Assembly (NCBI RefSeq): GCF_031326205.1
Contig: NZ_CP133721.1
Span: forward strand, 744,001 to 808,000
Direction of reading: 5' to 3'
From: Flavobacterium sp. 20NA77.7
GTDB taxonomy: Bacteria > Bacteroidota > Bacteroidia > Flavobacteriales > Flavobacteriaceae
DNA length: 64,000 nucleotides
A model generated the notes under the pieces. The model had not been told where the DNA came from. It saw only the letters and a program-made list of their open reading frames with translations, and did no database searches. The first letter of the stretch is position 1, and the number at the start of each line of letters is the position of its first letter. A program made the position numbers and the translations under genes. Below, piece after piece: positions 37,562 to 45,128 of the stretch.

Positions 37562-38275
37562 AAATTAGATATAGTAGCTTTTGGGGCTCATCCCGATGAT
37601 GTAGAATTAGGCTGTTCAGGAACTATTGCTAAAGAAATTTCTCTTGGAAAAAAAGTAGGCATTATTGACTTAACTCGTGGCGAATTAGGTACTCGTGGTT
37701 CAAAAGAAATAAGAGAGCAAGAAGCCACTGCTGCAGCGCAACTATTAGGTATTTCTTGTAGAGAAAATTTAAATTTTAGAGATGGTTTTTTTGTAAATGA
37801 CGAAGCGCACCAACTCGAAATTATTAAAAGAATTCGTAAATACAAACCAGAAATTGTATTGTGTAATGCTATTGATGACCGACATATAGATCACGGTAAA
37901 GGAAGTAAATTAGTGAGTGATGCTTGTTTTTTGGCAGGCTTAACTAAGATAGAAACGGAATTAGACGGACAAGTACAAGATGCTTGGCGCCCAAAAGTTG
38001 TGTATCATTACATACAATGGAAAACCATTGAACCTGATTTTGTGGTAGATATTACTGGTTTTATGGATAAAAAATTGGAAGCTGTTTTTGCTTACGGTTC
38101 GCAGTTTTATACTGAAAATTCTAACGAACCTGAAACACCTATTAGCTCTAAAAATTTTATTGAAAGCATTAAATACCGTGCTCAAGACCTTGGAAGACTT
38201 GCAGGCGTAGCCTATGCCGAAGGTTTTACAGTAGAAAGATATGTGACAGTCAATTCGTTAGGGGATTTGAAGTAA
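37559..38275 (+). CDS. bshB1: Bacillithiol biosynthesis deacetylase BshB1
   Basis: A 238-residue zinc-dependent N-acetylglucosaminyl-malate deacetylase, the second step of bacillithiol synthesis. The PIG-L/LmbE signature GAHPDDVELGCSGTI gives two metal ligands and the catalytic Asp. DDRHIDHGKGSKL gives the third ligand region. ATG 37559 starts MKLDIVAFGAHPDD, which is the natural family start. An upstream in-frame ATG at 37529 belongs to a repeated leader element. The companion genes bshA and bshC are not in the window. Confidence 0.9.
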   Translation: MKLDIVAFGAHPDDVELGCSGTIAKEISLGKKVGIIDLTRGELGTRGSKEIREQEATAAAQLLGISCRENLNFRDGFFVNDEAHQLEIIKRIRKYKPEIVLCNAIDDRHIDHGKGSKLVSDACFLAGLTKIETELDGQVQDAWRPKVVYHYIQWKTIEPDFVVDITGFMDKKLEAVFAYGSQFYTENSNEPETPISSKNFIESIKYRAQDLGRLAGVAYAEGFTVERYVTVNSLGDLK

Positions 38276-38292
38276 AAAAAAATAAAAAACCT

Positions 38293-38322
38293 TTGCAGGA
38301 TAGTTGGAAACAATTATATTTG
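38293..38322 (+). promoter_or_regulatory. Promoter of tRNA-His
   Basis: TTG (38293-38295), 19 bases, TATATTTG (38315-38322). This is a perfect match to the flavobacterial consensus, about 40 bases before the tRNA. Confidence 0.8.
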
Positions 38323-38362
38323 CACTCGCAAATGGAGCTCTGCTTCGGTTGTACAACAAATG

Positions 38363-38436
<74 letters not shown>

Positions 38437-38441
38437 CAAAG

Positions 38442-38466
38442 CCCTACAGCAATGTAGGGTTTTTTT
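38442..38466 (+). terminator. Terminator after tRNA-His
   Basis: CCCTACA-gcaa-TGTAGGG followed by seven T residues. Confidence 0.88.
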
Positions 38467-38489
38467 GTTTTTATATGTTTTTTTCTTAG

Positions 38490-38497
38490 TACTTTTG
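38490..38497 (+). promoter_or_regulatory. -7 element almost on top of the recombinase start codon
   Basis: TACTTTTG (TAnnTTTG) ends 5 bases before the ATG at 38503. Transcription from it would begin at or near the start codon, giving a leaderless message, and would make the in-frame GTG at 38497 unusable. Confidence 0.45.
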
Positions 38498-38502
38498 TGT
38501 CT

Positions 38503-39408
38503 ATGGCAAATTGGACGACCTATATTAATGAATATCAAAATTACCTCAAATTGGAGCGGGGTTTGTCTATAAATACCATTGAAAATTATTCTTTTGACAT
38601 AGAAAAGTTGACTGCCTATTTAACTGAAAATCAAATTGATGTTTCGCCCATAACCATTACGGAAGAGCAAATACAAGGGTTTATTTATCATATTGCTTCA
38701 TTGGTTAATCCTCGCTCACAATCACGCATTATTTCTGGTTTAAAAAGTTTTTTTACTTATTTGGTTTTTGAGGAATATAGAAAAGATATGCCAATGGAAC
38801 TTATTGAAGTGCCTAAAACAGGTAGAAAATTACCCGATACGTTATCTACTGAAGAAATTGATTTATTAATAGGCGCTATAGATTTGACTTCTATGGAAGG
38901 CGAACGAAATAAAGCTATGTTAGAAACCTTGTACAGTTGTGGACTTCGTGTTTCAGAATTAGTAACTTTAAAAATATCCGATTTATTTTTTGAGGAAGGT
39001 TTTATAAAAATTACAGGAAAAGGAAATAAGCAACGTTTTGTACCTATTGGGTCCTCTACTCAAAAGTTTATTACTATTTATAAAGAACAAGTGAGAAGCC
39101 ATATTACTATTCAAAAAGGATATGAGGACACGTTATTTTTAAACAGACGTGGCAAGCAATTGACACGTGCCATGGTGTTTACTATTATTAAAGATTTAGT
39201 CAAAAAAATAAACCTTCAAAAAAACATAAGTCCGCACACGTTTAGGCATTCTTTTGCTACGCATTTACTTGAAAACGGTGCCGATTTGCGTTCAATTCAG
39301 TTAATGTTAGGCCACGAGTCCATTACCACGACTGAAATTTACATGCATTTAGATCGTAAGCATTTGGCACAGGTCATGGAAACGTTTCATCCGAGGGGTA
39401 GTAAATAA
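38503..39408 (+). CDS. xerD: Site-specific tyrosine recombinase XerC/XerD type
   Basis: A 301-residue tyrosine recombinase of the chromosome-dimer resolution type. The N-terminal SAM-like domain (about 1-90) precedes a catalytic domain. Catalytic residues are visible: Arg in CGLRVSELVTL, Lys in GKGNKQR, HxxR in HTFRHSFATHL, His in MLGHESITTT and the nucleophile Tyr in EIYMHLD. ATG 38503 was preferred over a GTG two codons upstream. It is not associated with an integrated element, so a housekeeping XerD-like role at dif is likely. Whether it is XerC or XerD cannot be told by eye. Confidence 0.88.
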   Translation: MANWTTYINEYQNYLKLERGLSINTIENYSFDIEKLTAYLTENQIDVSPITITEEQIQGFIYHIASLVNPRSQSRIISGLKSFFTYLVFEEYRKDMPMELIEVPKTGRKLPDTLSTEEIDLLIGAIDLTSMEGERNKAMLETLYSCGLRVSELVTLKISDLFFEEGFIKITGKGNKQRFVPIGSSTQKFITIYKEQVRSHITIQKGYEDTLFLNRRGKQLTRAMVFTIIKDLVKKINLQKNISPHTFRHSFATHLLENGADLRSIQLMLGHESITTTEIYMHLDRKHLAQVMETFHPRGSK

Positions 39409-39411
39409 AAA

Positions 39412-39438
39412 AAACACTAACGTTTTGCTAGTGTTTTT
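39412..39438. terminator. Terminator after xerD
   Basis: AACACTA (39413-39419) and TAGTGTT (39429-39435) form a stem with a 9-base loop, followed by T residues. It can also serve the convergent mutase gene. Confidence 0.75.
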
Positions 39439-39454
39439 GCTTTTAAATTATGTG

Positions 39455-39497
39455 ATTTAGCTTTGCTGAACTTACGTTTCTCTTTTGTCGAAATGAC
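39455..39497. repeat. Fragment of a GTCATTTCG-type intergenic repeat
   Basis: The segment TTTCTCTTTTGTCGAAATGAC (reads GTCATTTCGAC on the minus strand) lies between the xerD terminator and the mutase stop. It resembles the inner part of the inverted-repeat element at 30360-30484 and looks like a decayed half of the same family. Confidence 0.45.
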
Positions 39498-39506
39498 AAC
39501 GAAAAA

Positions 39507-41627
39507 TTAATCCTCTAGTAAAACTTCTAAAATACTAATTGCTGCTTCGCTAATTTTAGTTCCAGGACCAAAAACGGCTACAGCACCTGCATCAAATAAA
39601 AATTGGTAATCTTGAACAGGAATTACGCCACCCACAATGACCATTATATCATCTCGACCATATTCTTTTAATGCTGCTATCACTTGTGGTACTAAGGTTT
39701 TGTGTCCTGCGGCTAAAGAAGAAACACCTAAAATGTGAACATCGTTTTCAACAGCTTGTTTGGCAGCTTCTTGAGGCGTTTGAAATAGTGGTCCAATGTC
39801 TACATCAAAACCTACATCGGCATAGCCTGTAGCAACAACTTTTGCGCCACGATCATGGCCATCTTGTCCCATTTTTGCAATCATAATACGCGGACGACGA
39901 CCTTCTTTCTTCGCGAATGCGTCGGCTAATTGTTTTGCTTTTTCAAAACTTTCGTCATTTTTTATTGCTGCACTATACACGCCACTTACTGATTTAATTT
40001 GTGCTTTATATCTGCCGAAAACAACTTCTAGTGCATCACTTATTTCTCCTAAGGTTGCTCTATTTCTTGCTGCTTCTACCGCTAAAGATAATAAATTTTC
40101 TTCACCTGTTTTAGCAGCTTGAGTTAATTTTTCTAAACATGCTTTAACTTTGGCAGTATCTCGAGAAGCTTTGATTTGTTCTAAACGTTCAATTTGTTGT
40201 TTGCGCACCATTTGGTTATCCACATCTAAAATATGTAAGGGATCTTCTTTTTCCAAACGGTATTTATTTACCCCTACAATAATATCTTGACTGCTATCAA
40301 TACGTGCTTGTTTGCGTGCGGCTGCTTCTTCAATACGTAATTTTGGAATTCCGGCTTCAATGGCTTTCGTCATGCCTCCTAATTCTTCTACTTCTTGAAT
40401 TAAAGCCCAAGCCTTTTCTGCAATTTCTGCGGTCAAACTTTCTACATAATAGCTTCCTGCCCAAGGGTCAACGGTTTTACAAATTTTAGTTTCTTCTTGT
40501 AAAAAGATTTGAGTATTACGAGCAATTCGAGCCGAGAAATCCGTTGGTAAGGCAATGGCTTCGTCTAAGGCATTTGTGTGAAGTGATTGTGTGCCGCCAA
40601 AAGCTGCTGCTGCCGCTTCGATTGTGGTTCGCGCTACGTTATTAAAAGGATCTTGTTCGGTTAAACTCCATCCCGAAGTTTGACAATGTGTTCGTAATGC
40701 TAGTGATTTTTCGTCTTTTGGATTGAATTGTTTCAATAGTTTTGCCCAAAGCATTCTACCGGCTCTCATTTTGGCAATTTCCATAAAATGATTCATTCCA
40801 ATTGCCCAGAAAAAGGATAGGCGAGGAGCAAAGGTATCAATATCCATTCCTGCAGCTAATCCAGTGCGAATGTATTCTAAACCATCTGCCAACGTATATG
40901 CTAGCTCAATATCTGCTGTAGCTCCTGCTTCTTGCATGTGATAACCCGAAATGGATATCGAGTTAAACTTTGGCATATTTTTACTCGTATATTCGAAAAT
41001 ATCGGCTATAATTTTCATCGAAGGTGTGGGCGGATAGATATACGTATTACGTACCATAAATTCTTTCAGAATATCATTTTGAATGGTACCTGATAATAAA
41101 TTAGGACTAACGCCTTGCTCTTCGGCTGCCACAATATAGAAAGCCATAATGGGTAAAACCGCACCATTCATAGTCATTGACACCGACATTTCATTTAATG
41201 GAATTTGGTCAAAAAGCACCTTCATGTCTTCTACTGAATCAATGGCAACACCTGCTTTTCCAACATCGCCCACCACACGTTCATGGTCAGAATCGTAACC
41301 ACGGTGTGTCGCTAAATCAAACGCAACGGATAACCCTTTTTGTCCAGCAGCAAGATTTCTTCTGTAGAATGCGTTACTTTCCTCTGCGGTTGAAAATCCG
41401 GCATATTGTCGAATGGTCCAAGGTCTTCGAACGTACATAGTGGCATAGGGGCCGCGAAGATTAGGTGCAAAACCAGCTCCAAAACCAAGGTGTTCTAAAT
41501 ATGAGATGTCTTCTTTAGAATAAGTTGGTTTTACTTCAATATTTTCGGCAGTTGTAAATGAGTTTGGAGAAACTTCTAATTTCTGACTTTTAACTTCTAC
41601 CTTTAAATGTTGTATATCTTTTCTCAT
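39507..41627 (-). CDS. scpA: Methylmalonyl-CoA mutase, large (catalytic) subunit
   Basis: A 706-residue B12-dependent mutase interconverting succinyl-CoA and methylmalonyl-CoA. The N-terminal TIM barrel includes [38 protein letters not shown] and the active-site stretch [20 protein letters not shown]. The C-terminal cobalamin domain holds the DxHxxG motif in [15 protein letters not shown], with the lower-ligand His. Length and motifs are normal for the catalytic chain. Its start is two bases from the stop of the small-subunit gene, so the pair is an operon. It links propionate and odd-chain or branched substrates to the TCA cycle. Confidence 0.95.
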   Translation of the reverse strand: MRKDIQHLKVEVKSQKLEVSPNSFTTAENIEVKPTYSKEDISYLEHLGFGAGFAPNLRGPYATMYVRRPWTIRQYAGFSTAEESNAFYRRNLAAGQKGLSVAFDLATHRGYDSDHERVVGDVGKAGVAIDSVEDMKVLFDQIPLNEMSVSMTMNGAVLPIMAFYIVAAEEQGVSPNLLSGTIQNDILKEFMVRNTYIYPPTPSMKIIADIFEYTSKNMPKFNSISISGYHMQEAGATADIELAYTLADGLEYIRTGLAAGMDIDTFAPRLSFFWAIGMNHFMEIAKMRAGRMLWAKLLKQFNPKDEKSLALRTHCQTSGWSLTEQDPFNNVARTTIEAAAAAFGGTQSLHTNALDEAIALPTDFSARIARNTQIFLQEETKICKTVDPWAGSYYVESLTAEIAEKAWALIQEVEELGGMTKAIEAGIPKLRIEEAAARKQARIDSSQDIIVGVNKYRLEKEDPLHILDVDNQMVRKQQIERLEQIKASRDTAKVKACLEKLTQAAKTGEENLLSLAVEAARNRATLGEISDALEVVFGRYKAQIKSVSGVYSAAIKNDESFEKAKQLADAFAKKEGRRPRIMIAKMGQDGHDRGAKVVATGYADVGFDVDIGPLFQTPQEAAKQAVENDVHILGVSSLAAGHKTLVPQVIAALKEYGRDDIMVIVGGVIPVQDYQFLFDAGAVAVFGPGTKISEAAISILEVLLED

Positions 41628-41629
41628 GA

Positions 41630-42994
41630 CTATTGCTCTTGAGCTAATCGTTCTTGTTCTACTTTTTCTGCCAATCGTTTTTCAATAATTGGAGTGATTA
41701 ATGTTTTCCTAGCGTTTTGTTTTACGAAAGGGAATAATTCCAACTCATTTTTCATTCTGTCGTTTTGATTAGGATATTTATTTGTTCCTATTAAAACTTC
41801 TTTTCCTGTATCAAAAAGTTCTTGTTCTTTTTGTGCACTTTCGTTTATTTTTCTTTGGATAGTTCCTTCAATGAGTTGGGTAATCAAACCGCCATTTGCT
41901 TCAATATCTTTAAATAGTTCTAGTGCTTTTTCGGCCAATTGTTCGGTTAGCGTTTCAATATAATAGGCACCATCTGCAGGATTATTGACTTTATCAAAGT
42001 AACTTTCATTTTTGAGAATCAGTAATTGATTTCTTGAAATTCTATCACCAAATTCATTGTCTTTATGATAAATGGCATCGTAGGCTAAATTTGCTACTTC
42101 ATCAGCTCCGCCCAAAATAGCAGCCATACATTCTGTTGTGGTGCGCAACATATTTACATTATAATCATACAATGTTTTGTTGCGTTTGGTTGGTGTTGCA
42201 ATAATAGTACAATCAAAATTGTGGTTGTACTCTTTTGCTAATGTATTGAATAAGAGTCTTAAAGCTCTTAGTTTTGCAATTTCAAAGAAGTAATTTGTTC
42301 CTATTGCAACCTCAATAGTTATAGGCTGATTTAGGTTTAAAATTCGATTAAAATATTCATTTACATGTGCTAATGTATAAGCTAGTTGCTGTACACTAGT
42401 TGCACCCGCATTTTGATACGTTTGTGTATTGATGTTTATAAATCCGTTTGTTTCTTTTGAAGCGAGGATGTTTAATGCATCAAAATCATTGTTACTAGTA
42501 TTAAACCAGTTACCTTCTTTAGCTAATTGACCTATTGGGTCAAGGAGTATGATGCATTTAACTTTGTTTTTGAGTGCAAATTCATTGATTTGATCACAAA
42601 AAGAAACGGATAAAAAGGGTAAATTAAAGTAATATGTTATCGACTCAAACGGTAAATTTTGCATTAACTCCGCAAGTACACAATTTTCATTTTCAATAGT
42701 AAAATAAATACTTTCTGCACCTCGCTTTAGTGTATCAAGTGCTTTTGCATTTGATTTTGCTATATCGTGCACAAATATTTTTTGCAGAATTTTAAAACTA
42801 TTGGCAGATTTTGATGAAGTCATGCTGTCTTTAGTTTCATCAGCATGATAAAAAGGCTTTACTTTGATGCCATCTGGGGATTCCCATATAAGTGTTTCGT
42901 TATAATCGGCGCCTTTTAATTCAAATTGAATTTGTTGTTTCCATTGTTTTGAAGAAACGGGTTCAAATTCTGAAAAAAGTTTGTTTGTACTCAT
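41630..42994 (-). CDS. mutA: Methylmalonyl-CoA mutase, small subunit
   Basis: A 454-residue non-catalytic subunit paired with the large chain downstream. It retains the TIM-barrel fold ([51 protein letters not shown]) but lacks the cobalamin-binding DxHxxG domain, ending soon after [15 protein letters not shown]. That matches MutA-type small subunits, though it is shorter than those that keep a degenerate B12 domain. ATG 42994 ([18 protein letters not shown]) was chosen over the frame extension to 43048, which would run through a conserved structured intergenic element. Confidence 0.9.
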   Translation of the reverse strand: MSTNKLFSEFEPVSSKQWKQQIQFELKGADYNETLIWESPDGIKVKPFYHADETKDSMTSSKSANSFKILQKIFVHDIAKSNAKALDTLKRGAESIYFTIENENCVLAELMQNLPFESITYYFNLPFLSVSFCDQINEFALKNKVKCIILLDPIGQLAKEGNWFNTSNNDFDALNILASKETNGFININTQTYQNAGATSVQQLAYTLAHVNEYFNRILNLNQPITIEVAIGTNYFFEIAKLRALRLLFNTLAKEYNHNFDCTIIATPTKRNKTLYDYNVNMLRTTTECMAAILGGADEVANLAYDAIYHKDNEFGDRISRNQLLILKNESYFDKVNNPADGAYYIETLTEQLAEKALELFKDIEANGGLITQLIEGTIQRKINESAQKEQELFDTGKEVLIGTNKYPNQNDRMKNELELFPFVKQNARKTLITPIIEKRLAEKVEQERLAQEQ

Positions 42995-43024
42995 TATATA
43001 TGGGTTTTGTGCAAAAAAAGTCTT

Positions 43025-43100
43025 AAATAGCCCTGATGGTAGCGGCATCTCCCGATTTTATGAGGGAATATAGCGAACAGCAGGACAAGTTGTCCTATTT
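43025..43100 (+). ncRNA. Structured intergenic RNA candidate (possibly Flavo-1-like)
   Basis: The sequence between mutA and the FtsB-like gene has the layout CCCTGATGGTAGCGGCAT, a TCCC...GGGA hairpin, ATATAGCGAACAGCAGG, then AGGACAAGTTGTCCT followed by a T-rich run. CCTG pairs with CAGG around the inner hairpin, and the last palindrome resembles a terminator. I recall this arrangement as a recurrent flavobacterial intergenic motif, probably the Flavo-1 RNA of Rfam, but could not check it. Its plus orientation points away from mutA and into the end of the FtsB-like gene. Confidence 0.45.
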
Positions 43101-43457
43101 ATTTTTATTTTTGGCTTCTAGTATACTATCTTTCTCTTTTTCTTCTTCAAATTCAACGATGTAAATATCTTCACTGTCTTTTTTCATGTAATATTTTTCT
43201 CGTGCATATTTTTCGACCATATTATCATTTTTTAAGTGCTGAATTTTGATGCTATCTTTTCCAATTTCAGACTGATAATAAGCTTTATTGTCTTCTAATT
43301 CATCGATTTGTTTGTTTAACAGCCTATGTTCTAAGTAAGAATAGTTGTCTAGAAAAAGCATCCAAATAATGAAAATGACGAGTATCAAATAGTACTTGTT
43401 ACTTAAAAACCGTAAAAAGGGGTATTTTTGGATAAGTAGTTGGAATTTTTTAAACAT
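43095..43457 (-). CDS. Septum formation initiator (FtsB/DivIC-like)
   Basis: A 120-residue single-pass membrane protein. One helix (YYLILVIFIIWMLFLDNYSY, about residues 22-41) is followed by a periplasmic coiled coil (LLNKQIDELEDNKAYYQSEI) and the short conserved region KYAREKYYMKKDSEDIYIV. This matches the FtsB/DivIC family that joins FtsL and FtsQ in the divisome. Its start overlaps the uridine kinase stop by one base, so both come from one transcript, an arrangement I believe is common in relatives. Confidence 0.85.
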   Translation of the reverse strand: MFKKFQLLIQKYPFLRFLSNKYYLILVIFIIWMLFLDNYSYLEHRLLNKQIDELEDNKAYYQSEIGKDSIKIQHLKNDNMVEKYAREKYYMKKDSEDIYIVEFEEEKEKDSILEAKNKNK

Positions 43458-44068
43458 TACTTGTCAATTCTTTGATTAATAACCGCTCTAACCACATCTA
43501 TAGCCACTGTATTGTATTTGTCATTTGGAATGATAATGTCTGCAAATGCTTTGGTGGGTTCAATAAATTGTTCGTGCATTGGTTTAAGTGTGCTTTGATA
43601 TCTATTTAACACTTCTTCCATGTCACGTCCGCGCTCTGCAATATCTCTTTTTAATCTACGAATTAAACGTTCGTCTGAATCGGCATGTACAAATATTTTA
43701 ATATCAAATAAATCTCTTAATTCTGGATTAGTAAAAATTAAAATACCCTCAACAATCATTACTTTTCGGGGATGCGTAATAATAGAATCATCGGTTCTGT
43801 TATGCGTTACGAAAGAATATACGGGTTGTTCAATAACATTTCCTGCTTTTAACTCTTTAAGATGTTGTACTAATAATTCAAAATCAATAGCTCTTGGATG
43901 GTCAAAATTAATTTTTGTACGTTCCTCATAACTTAAATTACTCGTTTCCTTGTAGTAGGAGTCTTGGGAAATAATACCTACTTCTGTTGAAGGTAATTCA
44001 TTCATAATTTGGTGTACAACAGTTGTTTTGCCACTTCCAGTACCACCAGCAATTCCAATTATTAGCAT
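43457..44068 (-). CDS. udk: Uridine kinase
   Basis: A 203-residue pyrimidine ribonucleoside kinase phosphorylating uridine and cytidine. Walker A is GIAGGTGSGKTTVV. The substrate region includes SQDSYYKE and NFDHPRAIDFELL. VMIVEGILIF and RRLKRDIAERGRD are also typical. Cytoplasmic salvage enzyme. A minus-strand TATATTTG sits at 44092-44099, 23 bases before the start codon. It is followed by the overlapping FtsB-like gene. Confidence 0.93.
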   Translation of the reverse strand: MLIIGIAGGTGSGKTTVVHQIMNELPSTEVGIISQDSYYKETSNLSYEERTKINFDHPRAIDFELLVQHLKELKAGNVIEQPVYSFVTHNRTDDSIITHPRKVMIVEGILIFTNPELRDLFDIKIFVHADSDERLIRRLKRDIAERGRDMEEVLNRYQSTLKPMHEQFIEPTKAFADIIIPNDKYNTVAIDVVRAVINQRIDK

Positions 44069-44191
44069 ATTTTACTAAATTTTATGAGAAGCAAATATAG
44101 AAATTATATTTGTTGAATTTTATCATTTCGGTGTAAAAAAAGGAATATTTTGCTAGTTTGATATAGACATAAAAAAAAGCAAAATTTAGTT

Positions 44192-44220
44192 TTGAATGTT
44201 TAAATATAGTTTTATATTTG
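44192..44220 (+). promoter_or_regulatory. Promoter of tRNA-Pro
   Basis: TTG (44192-44194), 18 bases, TATATTTG (44213-44220), 45 bases before the tRNA. No comparable promoter precedes either GIY-YIG gene, so read-through from here may feed the whole array. Confidence 0.75.
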
Positions 44221-44265
44221 CAACCTGCTTAGCTGAAAAACTATAATAATTCACTATAGCATTTG

Positions 44266-44340
44266 CGGGGTGTAGCGTAGCCCGGTTATCGCGCCTGGTT
44301 TGGGACCAGGAGGTCGCAGGTTCGAATCCTGCCACCCCGA
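44266..44340 (+). tRNA. tRNA-Pro (anticodon TGG)
   Basis: A perfect acceptor stem CGGGGTG/CACCCCG. The anticodon stem CCTGG/CCAGG has loop TTTGGGA, giving anticodon TGG. T arm is GCAGG-TTCGAAT-CCTGC. A73 is followed by CA rather than CCA. The 3' half of this gene (from GGTCGCAGG at 44312) is repeated twice downstream at exact 348-bp intervals. Confidence 0.95.
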
Positions 44341-44345
44341 CAAGA

Positions 44346-44375
44346 AATCCTTTCCAATTTGGAAAGGATTTTTTT
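44346..44375 (+). terminator. Terminator after tRNA-Pro (array copy 1)
   Basis: AATCCTTTCC-aattt-GGAAAGGATT followed by a T tract. The stem is perfect. Confidence 0.88.
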
Positions 44376-44389
44376 ATTTTGGTTAACTT

Positions 44390-44650
44390 ATGTTTTACGT
44401 TTATATTTTATATTCAAAAAAACTGGATACTTATTATGTAGGCTCTACATCTCAGACAGTAACTCAAAGGTTGCAGAAACATTTGAGCAATCACGCTGGA
44501 TATACCTCAAAAGCTAAAGATTGGGAAATAGTTTATTGTGAGGAATACTCTTTAAAAACAGTTGCATTAAAGAGGGAAAATGAAATTAAGCGTTGGAAAA
44601 GTAAAATCAAAATTAAATTTTTGATTGACGGATTATCGCGTCCCGATTGA
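44390..44650 (+). CDS. GIY-YIG nuclease family protein, array copy 1
   Basis: An 86-residue single-domain GIY-YIG endonuclease (UPF0213/YhbQ-like). The domain motif appears as YVYILYSKK...YYVGST, the catalytic Arg is in VTQRLQKHL and the metal-binding Glu in ALKRENEIKRWKSK, so it looks intact. The last codons (GLSRPD) run into a tRNA-like sequence: the bases encoding them include TTATCGCG, which is also found in tRNA-Pro just before its anticodon stem. The gene begins only about 15 bases after the tRNA terminator and has no clear promoter. Family members are usually stand-alone. Here the gene is one element of a tandem duplication. Its target is unknown. Confidence 0.88.
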   Translation: MFYVYILYSKKLDTYYVGSTSQTVTQRLQKHLSNHAGYTSKAKDWEIVYCEEYSLKTVALKRENEIKRWKSKIKIKFLIDGLSRPD

Positions 44651-44688
44651 AATCGGGAAGGTCGCAGGTTCGAATCCTGCCACCCCGA
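44633..44688 (+). pseudogene. tRNA-Pro-like 3' fragment, copy 1
   Basis: Begins TTATCGCG like the D-arm 3' part of tRNA-Pro. A TCCCGATTGAAATCGGGA hairpin stands in the place of the anticodon arm. The exact T arm and 3' acceptor strand follow (AGGTCGCAGG... to CACCCCGA). The 5' acceptor and D strands are absent, so it cannot fold as a full tRNA. Confidence 0.8.
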
Positions 44689-44693
44689 CAAGA

Positions 44694-44723
44694 AATCCTT
44701 TCCAAATTGGAAAGAATTTTTTT
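44694..44723 (+). terminator. Terminator, array copy 2
   Basis: The same stem as copy 1 with two changes (CCAAATTGG, AAAGAATT). One alters the loop and one creates a C-A mismatch, so it should be weaker. Confidence 0.6.
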
Positions 44724-44737
44724 ATTTTGGTTAACTT

Positions 44738-44998
44738 ATGTTTTACGTTTATATTTTATATTCAAAAAAACTGGATACTTATTATGTAGGTTCTACATCT
44801 CAGACAGTAACTCAAAGGTTGCAGAAACATTTGAGCAATCACGCTGGATATACCTCAAAAGCTAAAGATTGGGAAGTAGTTTATTGTGAGGAATATTCTT
44901 TAAAAACAATTGCATTAAAAAGGGAAAATGAAATTAAGCGTTGGAAAAGTAAAATCAAAATTAAATTTTTGATTGACGGATTATCGCGTCCCGATTGA
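44738..44998 (+). CDS. GIY-YIG nuclease family protein, array copy 2
   Basis: The second 86-residue copy, offset by exactly 348 bp. Relative to copy 1 it has five base changes in the gene, three silent and two conservative (Ile to Val in WEIVYC, Val to Ile in KTVALK). All catalytic residues remain (YVYIL...YYVGST, the Arg in QRLQKH, the Glu in KRENEIKRW). The high share of silent or conservative changes suggests both copies are under some constraint. It again ends in GLSRPD over tRNA-like sequence and is followed by a tRNA-Pro 3' fragment and terminator. Confidence 0.88.
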   Translation: MFYVYILYSKKLDTYYVGSTSQTVTQRLQKHLSNHAGYTSKAKDWEVVYCEEYSLKTIALKRENEIKRWKSKIKIKFLIDGLSRPD

Positions 44999-45036
44999 AA
45001 TCGGGAAGGTCGCAGGTTCGAATCCTGCCACCCCGA
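44981..45036 (+). pseudogene. tRNA-Pro-like 3' fragment, copy 2
   Basis: Identical in layout to the fragment at 44633-44688: TTATCGCG, the CCCGATTGAAATCGGG hairpin, then the T arm and acceptor 3' strand of tRNA-Pro to CACCCCGA. Confidence 0.8.
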
Positions 45037-45041
45037 CAAAA

Positions 45042-45071
45042 AATCCTTTCCAATTTGGAAAGGATTTTTTA
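45042..45071 (+). terminator. Terminator, array copy 3
   Basis: AAATCCTTTCC-aattt-GGAAAGGATTT with a T tract. Here the stem is perfect again, closing the array. Confidence 0.85.
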
Positions 45072-45128
45072 TTTTTATTACATTCTAGTAATTACTTTGT
45101 ATATTTACCCTATCTATTTATCTATTAT

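Larger units (their letters stand above)
44312..45036 (+). repeat. Tandem array: tRNA-Pro 3' half / terminator / GIY-YIG gene, 348-bp unit
   Basis: The segment beginning GGTCGCAGG occurs at 44312 (inside intact tRNA-Pro), 44660 and 45008, a period of exactly 348 bp. Two full units run 44341-44688 and 44689-45036. I count seven base differences between them. Each unit consists of a terminator, a GIY-YIG gene, a short hairpin and a copy of the tRNA-Pro T arm and 3' acceptor strand. The third tRNA 3' end is again followed by the same terminator. Confidence 0.9.

Noticed and set aside
38503-39408. An integrated element next to tRNA-His
   Set aside because: The recombinase looks like housekeeping XerC/D. 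No tRNA 3' duplicate, cargo genes or second attachment site were found near it.
43620-43931. 103-residue frame antisense to uridine kinase
   Set aside because: It is entirely inside the opposite strand of udk and has no recognisable features.
44647-44865. An open frame of 72 residues crossing the tRNA-Pro fragment (KSGRSQVRILPPRQE)
   Set aside because: It is a translation of the tRNA T arm and terminator, an artefact often seen next to tRNA genes.
44341-45036. Possible assembly error behind the tandem units
   Set aside because: The two units differ at seven positions, so they are not one unit read twice. Long-read data would settle it fully.
44973-45128. N-terminal extension of the lipoprotein frame (RVPIEIGKVAGSNPATPTK)
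   Set aside because: It translates the tRNA-Pro fragment. The lipoprotein starts at 45129 with a proper signal peptide.
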